64,000 nucleotides of DNA from Sphingobacteriia bacterium (GCA_017304675.1 JAFKLS010000019.1:392339-456338), one strand, 5' to 3'; shown: positions 42,985 to 52,974, counted from the stretch's first letter. The notes: generated by a model not told the origin, from the letters alone. Program-made: numbers and translations.

Positions 42985-43353
42985 TTGGTTCGGCAACTCC
43001 TGATAGTATGTTTATTGCTTGCTTTTGCAATACAAACCTTTAACAGGGTGGCCATTGTGTTTGATTATTACACCAACCAATCTGTCTTTATCAAAAATTG
43101 TGAGAACAAAAGTAAACCACAGCTTCATTGTAACGGTCGATGCCAGATGATGAAGAAATTAAAGCATGAAGACAACAAAGACCAACAAAATCCGGACGGA
43201 AGGAGCAATACAAAAGAAGAGGTAATCTCTTCCAAATCGTTCTTCATTACAACAATCTTACCTATTAGTTTTTCTGAAAAGGTCTATTATCCGCAATTAT
43301 CTTTTTCATTAAGCAAGTTCTCTACTGATTTTTTTCATCCTCCAGGCGTTTAA
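42985..43353 (+). CDS. Small membrane protein with Cys motif, upstream of TonB receptor
   Basis: About 122 residues from a TTG codon, chosen because a perfect -7 box lies just before it and the N-terminus would then be a clean basic-hydrophobic anchor (VRQLLIVCLLLAFAIQTFNR). In-frame ATGs at 42904 and 42925 are alternatives. After the membrane segment comes the notable motif NCENKSKPQLHCNGRCQMMK: three cysteines, one His and two Met within about 18 residues, as expected for a soft-metal site. The rest is polar. I recall similar small proteins beside metal TonB receptors in Bacteroidota, but know no function. The TonB gene follows after 230 nt without any recognisable feature. Confidence 0.72.
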   Translation: MVRQLLIVCLLLAFAIQTFNRVAIVFDYYTNQSVFIKNCENKSKPQLHCNGRCQMMKKLKHEDNKDQQNPDGRSNTKEEVISSKSFFITTILPISFSEKVYYPQLSFSLSKFSTDFFHPPGV

Positions 43354-43583
43354 GACCGCAATAGGCCTGCATTTTAATAACAATTCAACAAAATAAGTTG
43401 CCATTGTTATTGCCATTGCGTGTAATAGCATTAAGCCTATTCCGGTTTAACATTATGTATTTGCATTGTATAAATAATGCTGAATATTTCTGCTTTAAAA
43501 AGCACATATGCTACTAGATTGTCATTCAGTATTGTGTTTTCCAACATTATTCTTTTTGCTTATTTATTATATAAAAAAAGCTT

Positions 43584-45881
43584 ATGAAAAAAATTATTTC
43601 TTTTTACATATTCATACTCATTGCCTGCCCGGCCTTTACCCAACAACCAACTGTTATTTCAGGTAAAATATTTGATGCTATCAGTAAAGAGCCTTTACAA
43701 GGGGTTTTGGTTTCAGATACAAGGAACAAAGCCACTCTTACAGATGCCAACGGGAAATTCATTTTAAAAACAGAAGATAAAGCGATCACAGTGAGTGCCG
43801 TTGGTTTTGATAAACAAATTACACCGGTATCAAACAAGTTAATGGCTATTGCATTACAACCTTCCAGTAAACAGTTACAGGAGGTGGTTGTATCTGCCAA
43901 TAAAACATTTGAAAAAAGAACAGAATCGCCTGTTGCTATTTCCATTATCAATAAACAAACCATTGAAGATGCCAAAGCCCAACGTTTAGATTACCTGCTT
44001 AATAAAGCAAGTGGTGTTTTCATGGTAACCCTTGGAAATGAACAACACGAAATGAGTATTCGCCAGCCAATGACCACCAGTAGCCGGTTCCTGTATATGG
44101 AAGATGGAATACCCTTACGTACCACAGGTGTTTACAACCACAATGCTTTACTGGAAATGAATTTACCTGCTGCAAAAAGCATAGAGATTATTAAAGGCCC
44201 GTCTTCTGCCTTATACGGAGGGGAAGCCATTGGCGGTGCCGTAAATGTTATTACCCAGGCTGCTCCTGCATTTACAAGCGGAAGCATTAGTGCACAAATG
44301 AACAATACGGGGTATCAAAGAGCCGATGCTCAAATTGGCAGCAGCTTTGGCAAGCTTGGTATACTGGCAAGTGGCTATTATGCCAGCAGGTATAACGGCC
44401 CTGTAGAGCATAGCGATTTTCACAAATCAGCCTTTACCGTTAGAGCAGATTATAAAATAAACAACCATTTAACATGGGTAAACAACCTTAGTTATGTTGA
44501 TTACTATAGTGATATGACCGGGGCATTAGACAGTATAAAATTTGCACAGAATAACTTAAGCTCTTTGCAAACATTCACTTACCGCACCGTTTATGCCTTA
44601 CGCTATAAATCTGCTTTAACGCAACAATGGAACAGTAACAGTACTACCAGTCTTGCTTTTTTATACAGGAGTAATTCAGTGATACAAAATCCTTCTTATT
44701 CTATTGCCAGCACTAACGATCCAACAAAATATAAGGGGCAGATAAACGACAATGCGTTTAACACCTATGCCCTCTTTTTACAGCATACTCAAAAATTCAA
44801 CTGGATGAATAGTAAACTAATTGCAGGTGCCAATATAGATATAAGCCCGCAGGCCTATTACGCCAAGTTTATATGGATAAATAAAGACCTAACCAGTGGA
44901 AAATATGTTAGCTATACTTCTCCTACACCCGACTCTTTGCTAAGTAATTATAAAACCAACATTAGCAATACAGCCGCTTTTGCCGACTTTGAATTTAGTC
45001 CCGCCAAAGGGTTAAGAGTAGTTGCAGCATTGCGTTACGATGTATTCAGGTATAATTTTCAGAACTACCTGCCGCCGTCTGCTTCATCCGGAGCACCCTC
45101 TTCTGTTACAACCTTTAACAGGCTTACGCCAAAAGTTGGGTTTACATACAACAAAAAAGGAATTGGTTTCTATGCAAACTATAGTGAAGGTTATGTTCCG
45201 CCACAAATCACAGAACTATTCAATAGTGTAAAAGTTCCTTACCTGCAACCGCAAACTTTTTTCAATTATGAAATAGGCGGATGGCTGTCAATCCTTCAAA
45301 ATAAACTATATGCAGACTGGAGTATTTATTTACTCAATGGCACTAACGAGATCATTTCTGTAAAGCTGGCCGATGGCAGTACTGCCAATCAAAATGCAGG
45401 CAAAACACAGCACTATGGAATTGAATATGGTGTTACATATAAACCCACAAACGAATGGAGTATAAGAGTAAGCGCCACCAATGCCAAACATGTATATATT
45501 GAAAATGTTGTAAAAGGAGTTGATTATAGTGGTTACGAAATAAGCGGTGCTCCAAGATTTTTCTCTAATACAGAGATTACATTTAAACCTAAAGCTGTAA
45601 AAGGTTTACGGATAAGTACTGAATGGCAACACCAAAGCAAATATTTTATGGACGACCTGAACAAATACACATATAACGGATTTGATGTAGTACACTTCAG
45701 GATGGGTTATCAACTAAAAAGCTTTGAAATATGGATGAATGTATTAAATGCGTTTAACCAGTATTATTCAACACTTGCCACCAAAAGCAGTACCAGCAGC
45801 GGCAACTCTTCCTACTCTTATAACCTGGGAGACTCACGGGAGATTACCCTTGGCATTGCTTACAAATTCGGAAAAAAGTAA
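43584..45881 (+). CDS. TonB-dependent receptor (metal or siderophore type)
   Basis: 765 residues. Signal peptide MKKIISFYIFILIACPAFTQQ, a carboxypeptidase-regulatory-like domain (about 24-95; VISGKIFDAISKEPLQGVLV), a plug (about 110-225; KRTESPVAISIINKQTIEDA, GPSSALYGGEAIGGAVNVIT) and a 22-strand barrel ending in LGIAYKFGKK. Length of about 765 and lack of a SusD partner mark it as a siderophore/metal class receptor rather than SusC. Its neighbours are a Cys-motif membrane protein before and a PepSY membrane protein after (86-nt gap), so iron or copper uptake is the likely role; the metal is not known. Confidence 0.92.
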   Translation: MKKIISFYIFILIACPAFTQQPTVISGKIFDAISKEPLQGVLVSDTRNKATLTDANGKFILKTEDKAITVSAVGFDKQITPVSNKLMAIALQPSSKQLQEVVVSANKTFEKRTESPVAISIINKQTIEDAKAQRLDYLLNKASGVFMVTLGNEQHEMSIRQPMTTSSRFLYMEDGIPLRTTGVYNHNALLEMNLPAAKSIEIIKGPSSALYGGEAIGGAVNVITQAAPAFTSGSISAQMNNTGYQRADAQIGSSFGKLGILASGYYASRYNGPVEHSDFHKSAFTVRADYKINNHLTWVNNLSYVDYYSDMTGALDSIKFAQNNLSSLQTFTYRTVYALRYKSALTQQWNSNSTTSLAFLYRSNSVIQNPSYSIASTNDPTKYKGQINDNAFNTYALFLQHTQKFNWMNSKLIAGANIDISPQAYYAKFIWINKDLTSGKYVSYTSPTPDSLLSNYKTNISNTAAFADFEFSPAKGLRVVAALRYDVFRYNFQNYLPPSASSGAPSSVTTFNRLTPKVGFTYNKKGIGFYANYSEGYVPPQITELFNSVKVPYLQPQTFFNYEIGGWLSILQNKLYADWSIYLLNGTNEIISVKLADGSTANQNAGKTQHYGIEYGVTYKPTNEWSIRVSATNAKHVYIENVVKGVDYSGYEISGAPRFFSNTEITFKPKAVKGLRISTEWQHQSKYFMDDLNKYTYNGFDVVHFRMGYQLKSFEIWMNVLNAFNQYYSTLATKSSTSSGNSSYSYNLGDSREITLGIAYKFGKK

Positions 45882-45922
45882 AATAAAAGTGCTACCGGCG
45901 GCAGTAACAATACGGAGCTGCC

Positions 45923-45937
45923 GTTGCGTCGCACACT
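45923..45937. repeat. Short intergenic repeat GTTGCGTCGCACACT, copy 2
   Basis: Identical to 12174-12188. A CGGCAG/CTGCCG hairpin with a 13-base loop lies immediately before it (about 45899-45924), in the gap between the TonB receptor and the PepSY gene. Confidence 0.4.
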
Positions 45938-45967
45938 TCAACTTATTATTCATTACTCATCTAAAGC

Positions 45968-47545
45968 ATGAAAAAAAATATTTATAAATGGCATAGAACA
46001 TCATCTTTAATCATTGCCATTCCTGTTCTGTTATGGGCAATCAGCGGCTTCATGCATCCCATCATGACAAACGTACGTCCGCAATTAAGCACCCAGTTCA
46101 TGCCACCAACGGTTATAGACAGCAGTAAACTAAAAATACCCTTACAAGATGCATTGTCCATAAACCATATAGATTCCTTTCAATCGTTTAGAATAGTGCA
46201 TATTGATACCAACTGGTTTTACCAGATAAAAATGCTGCAGCAGGATGAACTATTGTATATAAGTACCCAAACAGGTAAAACTTTGAAAAAAGGAGACTGG
46301 ATATATGCACAATACCTTGCAAGGTATTTTTTAGAAGGGGGTAAGAGTAAAAACACACCAGGTACACATGCCATCAACAGCAAACAGGAAGAGCCAAGAC
46401 ACCCTGATTGCTGCGATGCTGCCGCAGCATTTGTTTTAAAGCCAACACAGGGTGCAAAAATTACAACCATTCACTCATTAAAGAATTTCGACAATGAATA
46501 TAAAAGCATCAACAAGCTGCTTCCTGTTTACAAAGTTTCTTTTGAGAGAAAAGATGGTATCCGAATCTATGTTGAAACCGGGCAGGACAGGTTTGCTTTT
46601 GCCATAGACAATAAACGGGCTTTGTTCTCAACATTGTTCGCATGGTTTCATACTTGGGAATGGCTTCAGTTTTTAGGGAAAGGCAGAGTGTTTTTTGAGC
46701 TGTTTTTCACAGGCCTTGCTTTTATTACTTCATTAATGGGTATATATATTTTCTTCATTACGAAAACAAAAAAAAGTAGTAACAACGGGCTGGTAAAAGC
46801 GAGAAAAAATCACAGAATTGTTTCTATGGTTGCAGTATTGTTTACACTTATGTTTAGTTTAAGTGGTTTTTATCATGCCACCACTAAACTGAAAGAAGAA
46901 CAATACAATATTCGCCTGCAACAAAACTATGCCACAAAAGATATACGGTTTAATCCCAGTGAAATATTACAATCCGTTAAGCAGCCTGTTACCAATATTC
47001 AGCTGGCAACTATTAACCATATTGCTTACTGGCAGGTGTTTATAAAAAAGAATACTTTTAAAGAAGCAGGCAAACCATCTAAAGACCTGATGAAGGAAAT
47101 GGGTGTAACGCCTCCAATTGTACAATACGTCAATACAAAAGATTACAGTATTCTTACAGATGGCGAGAGAATATATGCACATTCTTTAGCTAATACTTTC
47201 AGTCATCATACTTCCTCAAATATTCTGTCAGATTCTGTTATTTCAAAGTTTGCGGGAGAATACGGGTTTATTAATAAACGCCTTCCAGTATGGCGTATTA
47301 ACTACAATACAAACAAGCAGGAGCGTTACTATATAGAAACAACTTCAGCAACTCTTGCAACTATTATTAATGATGATGATCTGAAAGAAGCTTATTCATT
47401 CAACTTCCTGCATAAACACCATTTTATGGACTTTGCAGGAAAAGGATGGCGGGATTTCAGCACTATGTTTTGGGCTGCCGCCCAGGTTGCTATGGTTATT
47501 ATTGGATTGATCCTGTATTTTAAAGCAAAAGCAAGAAAAATGTAA
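45968..47545 (+). CDS. PepSY-domain multi-pass membrane protein (iron-regulated / PiuB-like)
   Basis: 525 residues. MKKNIYKWHRTSSLIIAIPVLLWAISGFMH is the conserved first helix of PepSY-TM proteins, with His residues facing the membrane. PepSY-like periplasmic regions follow (about 50-210), then a middle helix pair (about 228-265 and 280-305; HRIVSMVAVLFTLMFSLSGFYH), a second PepSY-like region, and a last helix ending LILYFKAKARKM. A DCCD pair occurs near residue 150. In many bacteria these proteins sit with TonB receptors and may reduce ferric siderophores at the inner membrane. Third gene of the metal-uptake group, followed by a strong terminator. Confidence 0.87.
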   Translation: MKKNIYKWHRTSSLIIAIPVLLWAISGFMHPIMTNVRPQLSTQFMPPTVIDSSKLKIPLQDALSINHIDSFQSFRIVHIDTNWFYQIKMLQQDELLYISTQTGKTLKKGDWIYAQYLARYFLEGGKSKNTPGTHAINSKQEEPRHPDCCDAAAAFVLKPTQGAKITTIHSLKNFDNEYKSINKLLPVYKVSFERKDGIRIYVETGQDRFAFAIDNKRALFSTLFAWFHTWEWLQFLGKGRVFFELFFTGLAFITSLMGIYIFFITKTKKSSNNGLVKARKNHRIVSMVAVLFTLMFSLSGFYHATTKLKEEQYNIRLQQNYATKDIRFNPSEILQSVKQPVTNIQLATINHIAYWQVFIKKNTFKEAGKPSKDLMKEMGVTPPIVQYVNTKDYSILTDGERIYAHSLANTFSHHTSSNILSDSVISKFAGEYGFINKRLPVWRINYNTNKQERYYIETTSATLATIINDDDLKEAYSFNFLHKHHFMDFAGKGWRDFSTMFWAAAQVAMVIIGLILYFKAKARKM

Positions 47546-47560
47546 TAAAATAAACCATGC

Positions 47561-47602
47561 ACATTAAAGGTATTCTTACTAAGAATGCCTTTAATGTTTT
47601 TA
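47561..47602 (+). terminator. Strong intrinsic terminator after the PepSY gene
   Basis: Seventeen-pair stem (47561-47577 with 47581-47597, one G-U pair), three-base loop, then a T run. It separates the metal-uptake genes from the convergent sialic-acid operon. Confidence 0.88.
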
Positions 47603-47664
47603 TATGTTTTGAAGTAATGTGGTTCAAATAAACACGTAAAAGCCCTGATTAATACAATTACAGA

Positions 47665-50235
47665 TTATTTGTTTTCAGGATCAACAGGTGCTACAGTAAA
47701 CATCCATTTTACGGGGTTTTGCCAGTCTTTCCCCTTAAAACTTCCTACCGGAAGTTTCACCACAATCTCATTCCATCCTTTCTTTAACGGAATTAATAAA
47801 GGCTCCCTATACTCATACCCTTCATCAATCAGGGGTACTTCAAGGTCGCCCTTCAATGAAGCATGTTGCCATTGGGGAGGCAATATTAATTTACCATTTA
47901 CCCAAATACAGCTATGCTTATCATCCCTGGTAAGTGCATCGGGACTATCTGTAGCAGTAGAACGAGACATATTATTAAACCCTATCCAGAATGGTTGCAG
48001 CCCATTATCATCGCTCCAAATTTTTCTCAAAGCATACCAGGTGGTGTTTTCTTCGGGCTTTGCGAGTATGCCGCTAATCATTGGGTACCACCAATGTTTT
48101 AAGATAATGGTGTTGCCCCTTGCTATGAGATCAGGTTTATTGTAAGTAGAATCAAAATTTTTTGTTTCAGGAGTAAACCGCATAGTTAAATTTCCTTTGT
48201 TAAAGAAAGGCCCAGCAAGATGCCAATAAGACGAAGCCTGTTCACTATAAGGAAAAGAGCTGTTATGAAAATATAATTTTTTATGTTCCAGTAATTTTCT
48301 TTCAAAGAGCATAAAGTTTTCCTGCTCTTGAGGAGTGAGTTCACTCAACCCTGAAACATATTGATTACTGCCATTGCCATTCCATACTTTTTCTGCAAAA
48401 GCAAGCATAGATGGATATACAGGGTTCAATTTTACTATATCTTCTTCATTGGCTACTCTCCTGTCGTTCCATAAGCAAAGTTCAGCCCCAAGTACATTTT
48501 GCGTTTGTGTATTAACGCCGCCTACTTTCCTGTTAAAAATAGTTACCACACTTTCAAACGGGTCAAAATGATTGATATAGAAATGCCTTGAATCAATATA
48601 TTTTTTTGAAGTGGTTGGTTGTTCGTTCCCCATCCATAATTGCATGATGGTGCCGTCTCTGAAATTACCGCCGGGTTTCCAACCAATCGTTGTAATATGA
48701 TTATTATTCATACGTTTCTCCATAGCCGGCAAAAAAGCGGTGTCGGTAATTTTCACTTCATCTCCACCTATATGAAAATACTTTAGTTGATACGTAGCTG
48801 ATATCTCATCAAGAATATCGTACAATATTTTCTTACCCTTTTCAGATTGCATACTGCACCCCATGGCCCTTTCAAAAGCTTTGCTATGCCCGGGCATATC
48901 CAGTTCAGGAACAAACTCTATATACCGCTCTTTACAATATGCTATCAATTCCTTTAATTCATCTATCGAATAATACATGCCTTTATCTCTTAGCATATAT
49001 CCGGCATTTGTTAATTGCGGGTAGCATTTAACCTGCCAGCGCCAGGCAATATCTTCTGTACAATGAAAATGAAATACATTTAATTTATAGGTGCTCATCC
49101 TATCAATTTGTTGTTTTAATAAATTGATAGATTCATAATTTCTGCCTGCATCAACCATGTAAGCCCTCCAGGAAAAAGAGGGCCAGTCTTGTATATCACA
49201 CCCATCTATAACAGCGCCATCTCTCCGTAATTGCTTAAATGTTTGCAATGCATAAAAAATCCCTTTCAATGAATTGGCTTTTAGCTCTGCCTGCAAAGAA
49301 TCAATATGAATGGAATAAGCTTCATCATTTAACGCAGGCACCCCTTCTTTTGATAGTATTATTTTTATGATGGGTTTATTTAAGGGAGTATTCACAGCAT
49401 TAAACAAAGAATCGATTGGTCTTCCCAGGAAATATTGCAGATTCATTTTTGCAATGCCGGTATCGCTAATATAAACGGTACCGGTTTTCCATAATGGGAA
49501 CAGAGTATTGTTCCATTCTATTTTTTTGGGGTAAGGGATTAAAGACGGTTTTGTTTCTACATTATATAAATAAGGAAACAGCACATGTTTCCATAACATA
49601 TAGGCATTTCCTTTTAAATGCAATCCATCATTGGTATAGGCTGTATCTAATTTACCGGCATCATTACAAAAATGAGGGAACAGATCAATAAAAGTATATT
49701 TCAATTCTTTTTGCCTGTTCCGAAGCAGGGTATTGAGTTCCTTTATTTGTTCTGATTTATTGGTATGGCCTGTAAATTTTTTAAAATAATCATTAACAGG
49801 CAAAATACTTTGAACATATACCTGGGTAGCTGCAGCATGATGATGCACATACGATACAATTGTTGCAATGTTTCTGAAAACGCTATCGGCACTTACCCCT
49901 CTTGCCAGGTCGTTAATACCTATCAGTAAAAAAATCTTTATCGGTTTACCGGAAACAATATTACTCAACCGGTGCATCACGCCCGTAGTCATATCTCCGC
50001 TAATGCCCCTGTTCTTAATATGCACATCATTAAATAATTCTACCCATTCAGCGCCATCCGTAATACTATTGCCTAAGAATACAATGTCTTCTCTGCTGGC
50101 AGGCAAAGTATTAAAATGCGAAACCCTTTGGTGATAATAAGTAGAAAAAAGAGTATCGCTAAAAACAGGTAATTGTTGGGCAAAAGAATATTGCAGGTTG
50201 AAAAAGCATACAACAACACACCACACTTTGTTCAT
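47665..50235 (-). CDS. SGNH esterase - GH20 beta-N-acetylhexosaminidase fusion, exported
   Basis: 856 residues. Signal peptide (1-20). Residues about 45-225 are an SGNH/GDSL hydrolase with all blocks: FLGNSITDGAEW, GIND (106-109) and the D203-x-x-H206 pair in NDGLHL. Residues about 228-340 are the GH20 N-terminal domain, about 348-665 the GH20 barrel with catalytic D492-E493 in HIGGDEVK, and the last 180 residues a beta-rich accessory domain. So one chain should remove an O-acyl group and terminal GlcNAc/GalNAc. It is the last gene of the sialic-acid operon, 18 nt after the sialate O-acetylesterase. Both catalytic sets look intact. Confidence 0.92.
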   Translation of the reverse strand: MNKVWCVVVCFFNLQYSFAQQLPVFSDTLFSTYYHQRVSHFNTLPASREDIVFLGNSITDGAEWVELFNDVHIKNRGISGDMTTGVMHRLSNIVSGKPIKIFLLIGINDLARGVSADSVFRNIATIVSYVHHHAAATQVYVQSILPVNDYFKKFTGHTNKSEQIKELNTLLRNRQKELKYTFIDLFPHFCNDAGKLDTAYTNDGLHLKGNAYMLWKHVLFPYLYNVETKPSLIPYPKKIEWNNTLFPLWKTGTVYISDTGIAKMNLQYFLGRPIDSLFNAVNTPLNKPIIKIILSKEGVPALNDEAYSIHIDSLQAELKANSLKGIFYALQTFKQLRRDGAVIDGCDIQDWPSFSWRAYMVDAGRNYESINLLKQQIDRMSTYKLNVFHFHCTEDIAWRWQVKCYPQLTNAGYMLRDKGMYYSIDELKELIAYCKERYIEFVPELDMPGHSKAFERAMGCSMQSEKGKKILYDILDEISATYQLKYFHIGGDEVKITDTAFLPAMEKRMNNNHITTIGWKPGGNFRDGTIMQLWMGNEQPTTSKKYIDSRHFYINHFDPFESVVTIFNRKVGGVNTQTQNVLGAELCLWNDRRVANEEDIVKLNPVYPSMLAFAEKVWNGNGSNQYVSGLSELTPQEQENFMLFERKLLEHKKLYFHNSSFPYSEQASSYWHLAGPFFNKGNLTMRFTPETKNFDSTYNKPDLIARGNTIILKHWWYPMISGILAKPEENTTWYALRKIWSDDNGLQPFWIGFNNMSRSTATDSPDALTRDDKHSCIWVNGKLILPPQWQHASLKGDLEVPLIDEGYEYREPLLIPLKKGWNEIVVKLPVGSFKGKDWQNPVKWMFTVAPVDPENK

Positions 50236-50253
50236 AACAATAGTTTTAAAATG

Positions 50254-51777
50254 CTATCTATCGAGAATATCAATTAAAAAAGTAGATGCAGGCAACATTT
50301 CTTCATTTACCAGGTTCCCTTTAGAAAAAGGTTGCCAGGCATAATACAAATGAAGTGGCTTTTGCTTAACAGGTATCTGTACCGTGTTATTTTTAATTGT
50401 TGCGGCAACAGTGGTTATACCGTCTAGCGAAAAGCCTTGCACCGGTTGATGATCGGATGTTTGCAGTTGATGGGAATATGTAAAATATACCACTACCGTA
50501 TCTTGTACAAGTACCGCTTTCAGAGGCAAAGGGCCGCTGGCAATGATAGCTTCTTTGTATACATTATGCAATGCCCATCTTGCCAATCTTTCGCCAACAA
50601 CTTTTTTGTTGGCAGGGTGTACATCTGTTTTGGAGCCTACATCGCTGGAAACGGCCATTCCTCCAAAAGGTATCTCGTTCATTAATTTTCTTTGTTCATT
50701 TCTAAACAATGGCCAGTATTGAGATTTATAAGTTAATGTATCTATGGAAGATAACTGCACCCAAAAGAAAGGAAGTTGCGGCTCTTTCCATTGTAACCTG
50801 TAATCGGAGATGAGTAATTTTAAAAGATCCTTATATTCCTGTGCCCTGTTCAATTCTAAAGAATTGCTTTCGCCCTGGTACCAAAGTATACCTGTAATGG
50901 CAAAAGGCAACAAGGGTTTGATGCCACATTCAAAAGCAAAGCCCGGTTTATATGCATGATTCAATCCTGATTCATCCCCAAACCCATTTTTATTGCCACC
51001 AACATTTTGAAAACCTCTTTCCTTTATCCACTTAGGTAAATCGGGATTCGTAAGCCAATTGCTTTGCGCTTTATTGGCAAAATTGCCGCTTTGCAATAAA
51101 GCTTCTTTGCGAATGAATGTTTCAATAGGCGCTCCGCTAATAGATAAGTTAATCATACCAACCGGTATCTTTTCCCTGGCAGTTATTTGTTTGGCAAAAT
51201 AATATGCCACAGCGCTCATACTTGCAAAAGAATTACTGTCGCAAACATGCCAGCCATTCCATAAGTAAAAACTATCTTTTGTAAGCCTCCTGTTTAAAGA
51301 ATCTGTGAAAGCAGTGCCATAAATAAACCTTCCTGCAGGTGGCGGATTACATAAGCGAACAAGCGGCAGGTATGCTTGTTGCTTTTCTTCTGTAAAATGC
51401 ATTTCTCGATGCATAGGAAATTCCATATTGGATTGACCAGAGCATACCCAAACATCTCCTATCAAGACATTATGTATTTGTATGGTTTGGCCGGAAGAGG
51501 CAACCAATACAGACAAGGGACGGGTTGTTGCTTTTTTCTTTGGGAAAGAAATACGCCAGGAAGCGTTTTGCCCTGCAACCACTTTTCTGTTCTTACCGGC
51601 AAAGCGAATGGATACAATATCTCCGGGTATTGCTTTACCCCAAAAACAAATGGGTTTGCCTCTTTGCAAAACCATATTATCGCCAAACACTTCTGCCAGT
51701 TTTAATTGCGCCCGTATTGTTTGTATAGTTGTGCCAAACAATAACAAGCACAAGCCGTATTTTTTAAGCAGATGCAT
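50254..51777 (-). CDS. Sialate O-acetylesterase (NanS-like), exported
   Basis: 507 residues, SASA/SGNH family. N-terminal signal peptide MHLLKKYGLCLLLFGTTIQTIRAQ, a beta domain (LAEVFGDNMVLQRGKPICFWG), then the split SGNH hydrolase: nucleophile Ser in VWVCSGQSNMEFPM, GILWYQGESN, and the Asp/His block SDVGSKTDVHPANKKVVGERLARWAL. It takes O-acetyl groups off sialic acid so that the lyase can act. It lies 1 nt downstream of the epimerase gene and 18 nt before the SGNH-GH20 gene. Confidence 0.92.
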   Translation of the reverse strand: MHLLKKYGLCLLLFGTTIQTIRAQLKLAEVFGDNMVLQRGKPICFWGKAIPGDIVSIRFAGKNRKVVAGQNASWRISFPKKKATTRPLSVLVASSGQTIQIHNVLIGDVWVCSGQSNMEFPMHREMHFTEEKQQAYLPLVRLCNPPPAGRFIYGTAFTDSLNRRLTKDSFYLWNGWHVCDSNSFASMSAVAYYFAKQITAREKIPVGMINLSISGAPIETFIRKEALLQSGNFANKAQSNWLTNPDLPKWIKERGFQNVGGNKNGFGDESGLNHAYKPGFAFECGIKPLLPFAITGILWYQGESNSLELNRAQEYKDLLKLLISDYRLQWKEPQLPFFWVQLSSIDTLTYKSQYWPLFRNEQRKLMNEIPFGGMAVSSDVGSKTDVHPANKKVVGERLARWALHNVYKEAIIASGPLPLKAVLVQDTVVVYFTYSHQLQTSDHQPVQGFSLDGITTVAATIKNNTVQIPVKQKPLHLYYAWQPFSKGNLVNEEMLPASTFLIDILDR

Positions 51778-51778
51778 A

Positions 51779-52969
51779 TTACCTGTTTTTACTATTCATC
51801 TCCTTTAATATTTTTGCGCAATACCACTCCTGCCTGGGTAAATGAAACGGCCCTTTAAACAGATTTCCTTTTGCGGTTTGTGCAATACTGCCATCTCTGT
51901 GTAAATAACCAAACCATTCGCCATATTTTGCATCGTGAAATTTTGCATATGCATAATCGTGCACCATTTTATGCCATTGCGCATACCGTTTTTCTCCGGT
52001 AAGCAGGTATGCCAATAAAGTTGCAATGATAGTTTCGTTATGCGGCCACCAGAACTTCATATCTTGCCAGTATTCCTGAACCGGTTTGTTATAAACATCT
52101 CTGAAATATAAGATGCCGCCATACTCTTTATCCCATCCTCTCTCCCACATATAATCAATCATCTTGCAACCTAAACCAATTAATTTTTGATCGTAGTTGC
52201 GATGAACGGCTTCATGTAAAATAAACCATGCACCTTCTATAGCATGGCCGGGATTTAAGGTTCTGCCATCAATATGATTGATAATGCTGCCATCGGGCGC
52301 AACCTGCTCCATTACACACTGCAGTTCATCTTTCACAAAATAGGTTTCTATTTCATGTATCCACTCTTCAATTAAAGCATCACAACGTACATCGCCAATT
52401 GTTTCTCTTAACTGCTGTGCAGTATTGATCATAATCATAGGCGGCCCAATACTTTTTGCAACACGTGTATTGGTAAATTTGGGTGTTAATTTTTTTTCGC
52501 CATGCATATAGGCGAGGCAATTACCAAATACTTTCCTGGCATTTTCAGCAGCTTCTTCGTTTCCTGATGCTTTTGCATAAGCTGCTGCGGCTATTACATA
52601 GAATGTTTCGGAAAAAAAATACCTTCTTTTCCGAATGGGGCTTCCATTCCTTGTTACATGAAAAAACATTTGCCCGTCTGTATCAAAACAGTGTTTATTT
52701 AAAAAATCATATCCAAGCCTGGCGCCTTCCAGCCACTCCTGCCGTGCTTCAATAGTGTTGTACAAAGTGGCCAGTAACCAGGTGGCTCTTCCCTGTATCC
52801 ATACAGCTTTATCATCATCAATCAAACTGCCATCAGCATCACGCATCAATAAGAAACCGCCATACTCGCTATCGAAAGATGAAGGGAACCAGAAAGGAAC
52901 AGTATTGGTAAGCAGTTGTGTTTCGTAAAATTGTTGTAAACGGTTTAATGCTTCCTGTGAATATGACAT
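51779..52969 (-). CDS. N-acylglucosamine 2-epimerase (AGE family)
   Basis: 396 residues, no signal peptide, so cytoplasmic. It has the (alpha/alpha)6-barrel of renin-binding-protein/AGE enzymes: PFWFPSSFDSEYGGFLLMRDADG, KAVWIQGRATWLLATLYN, EGAWFILHEAVHR with a catalytic His, GGILYFRDVYNKPVQEYWQDMKFWWPHNETI with the second catalytic His and Glu, and GEWFGYLHRDG. It should turn ManNAc released by the lyase into GlcNAc. In Bacteroides this replaces the kinase-first route of E. coli. It sits between sialidase and esterase genes with gaps of 5 and 1 nt. Confidence 0.92.
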   Translation of the reverse strand: MSYSQEALNRLQQFYETQLLTNTVPFWFPSSFDSEYGGFLLMRDADGSLIDDDKAVWIQGRATWLLATLYNTIEARQEWLEGARLGYDFLNKHCFDTDGQMFFHVTRNGSPIRKRRYFFSETFYVIAAAAYAKASGNEEAAENARKVFGNCLAYMHGEKKLTPKFTNTRVAKSIGPPMIMINTAQQLRETIGDVRCDALIEEWIHEIETYFVKDELQCVMEQVAPDGSIINHIDGRTLNPGHAIEGAWFILHEAVHRNYDQKLIGLGCKMIDYMWERGWDKEYGGILYFRDVYNKPVQEYWQDMKFWWPHNETIIATLLAYLLTGEKRYAQWHKMVHDYAYAKFHDAKYGEWFGYLHRDGSIAQTAKGNLFKGPFHLPRQEWYCAKILKEMNSKNR

Positions 52970-52974
52970 AACAA

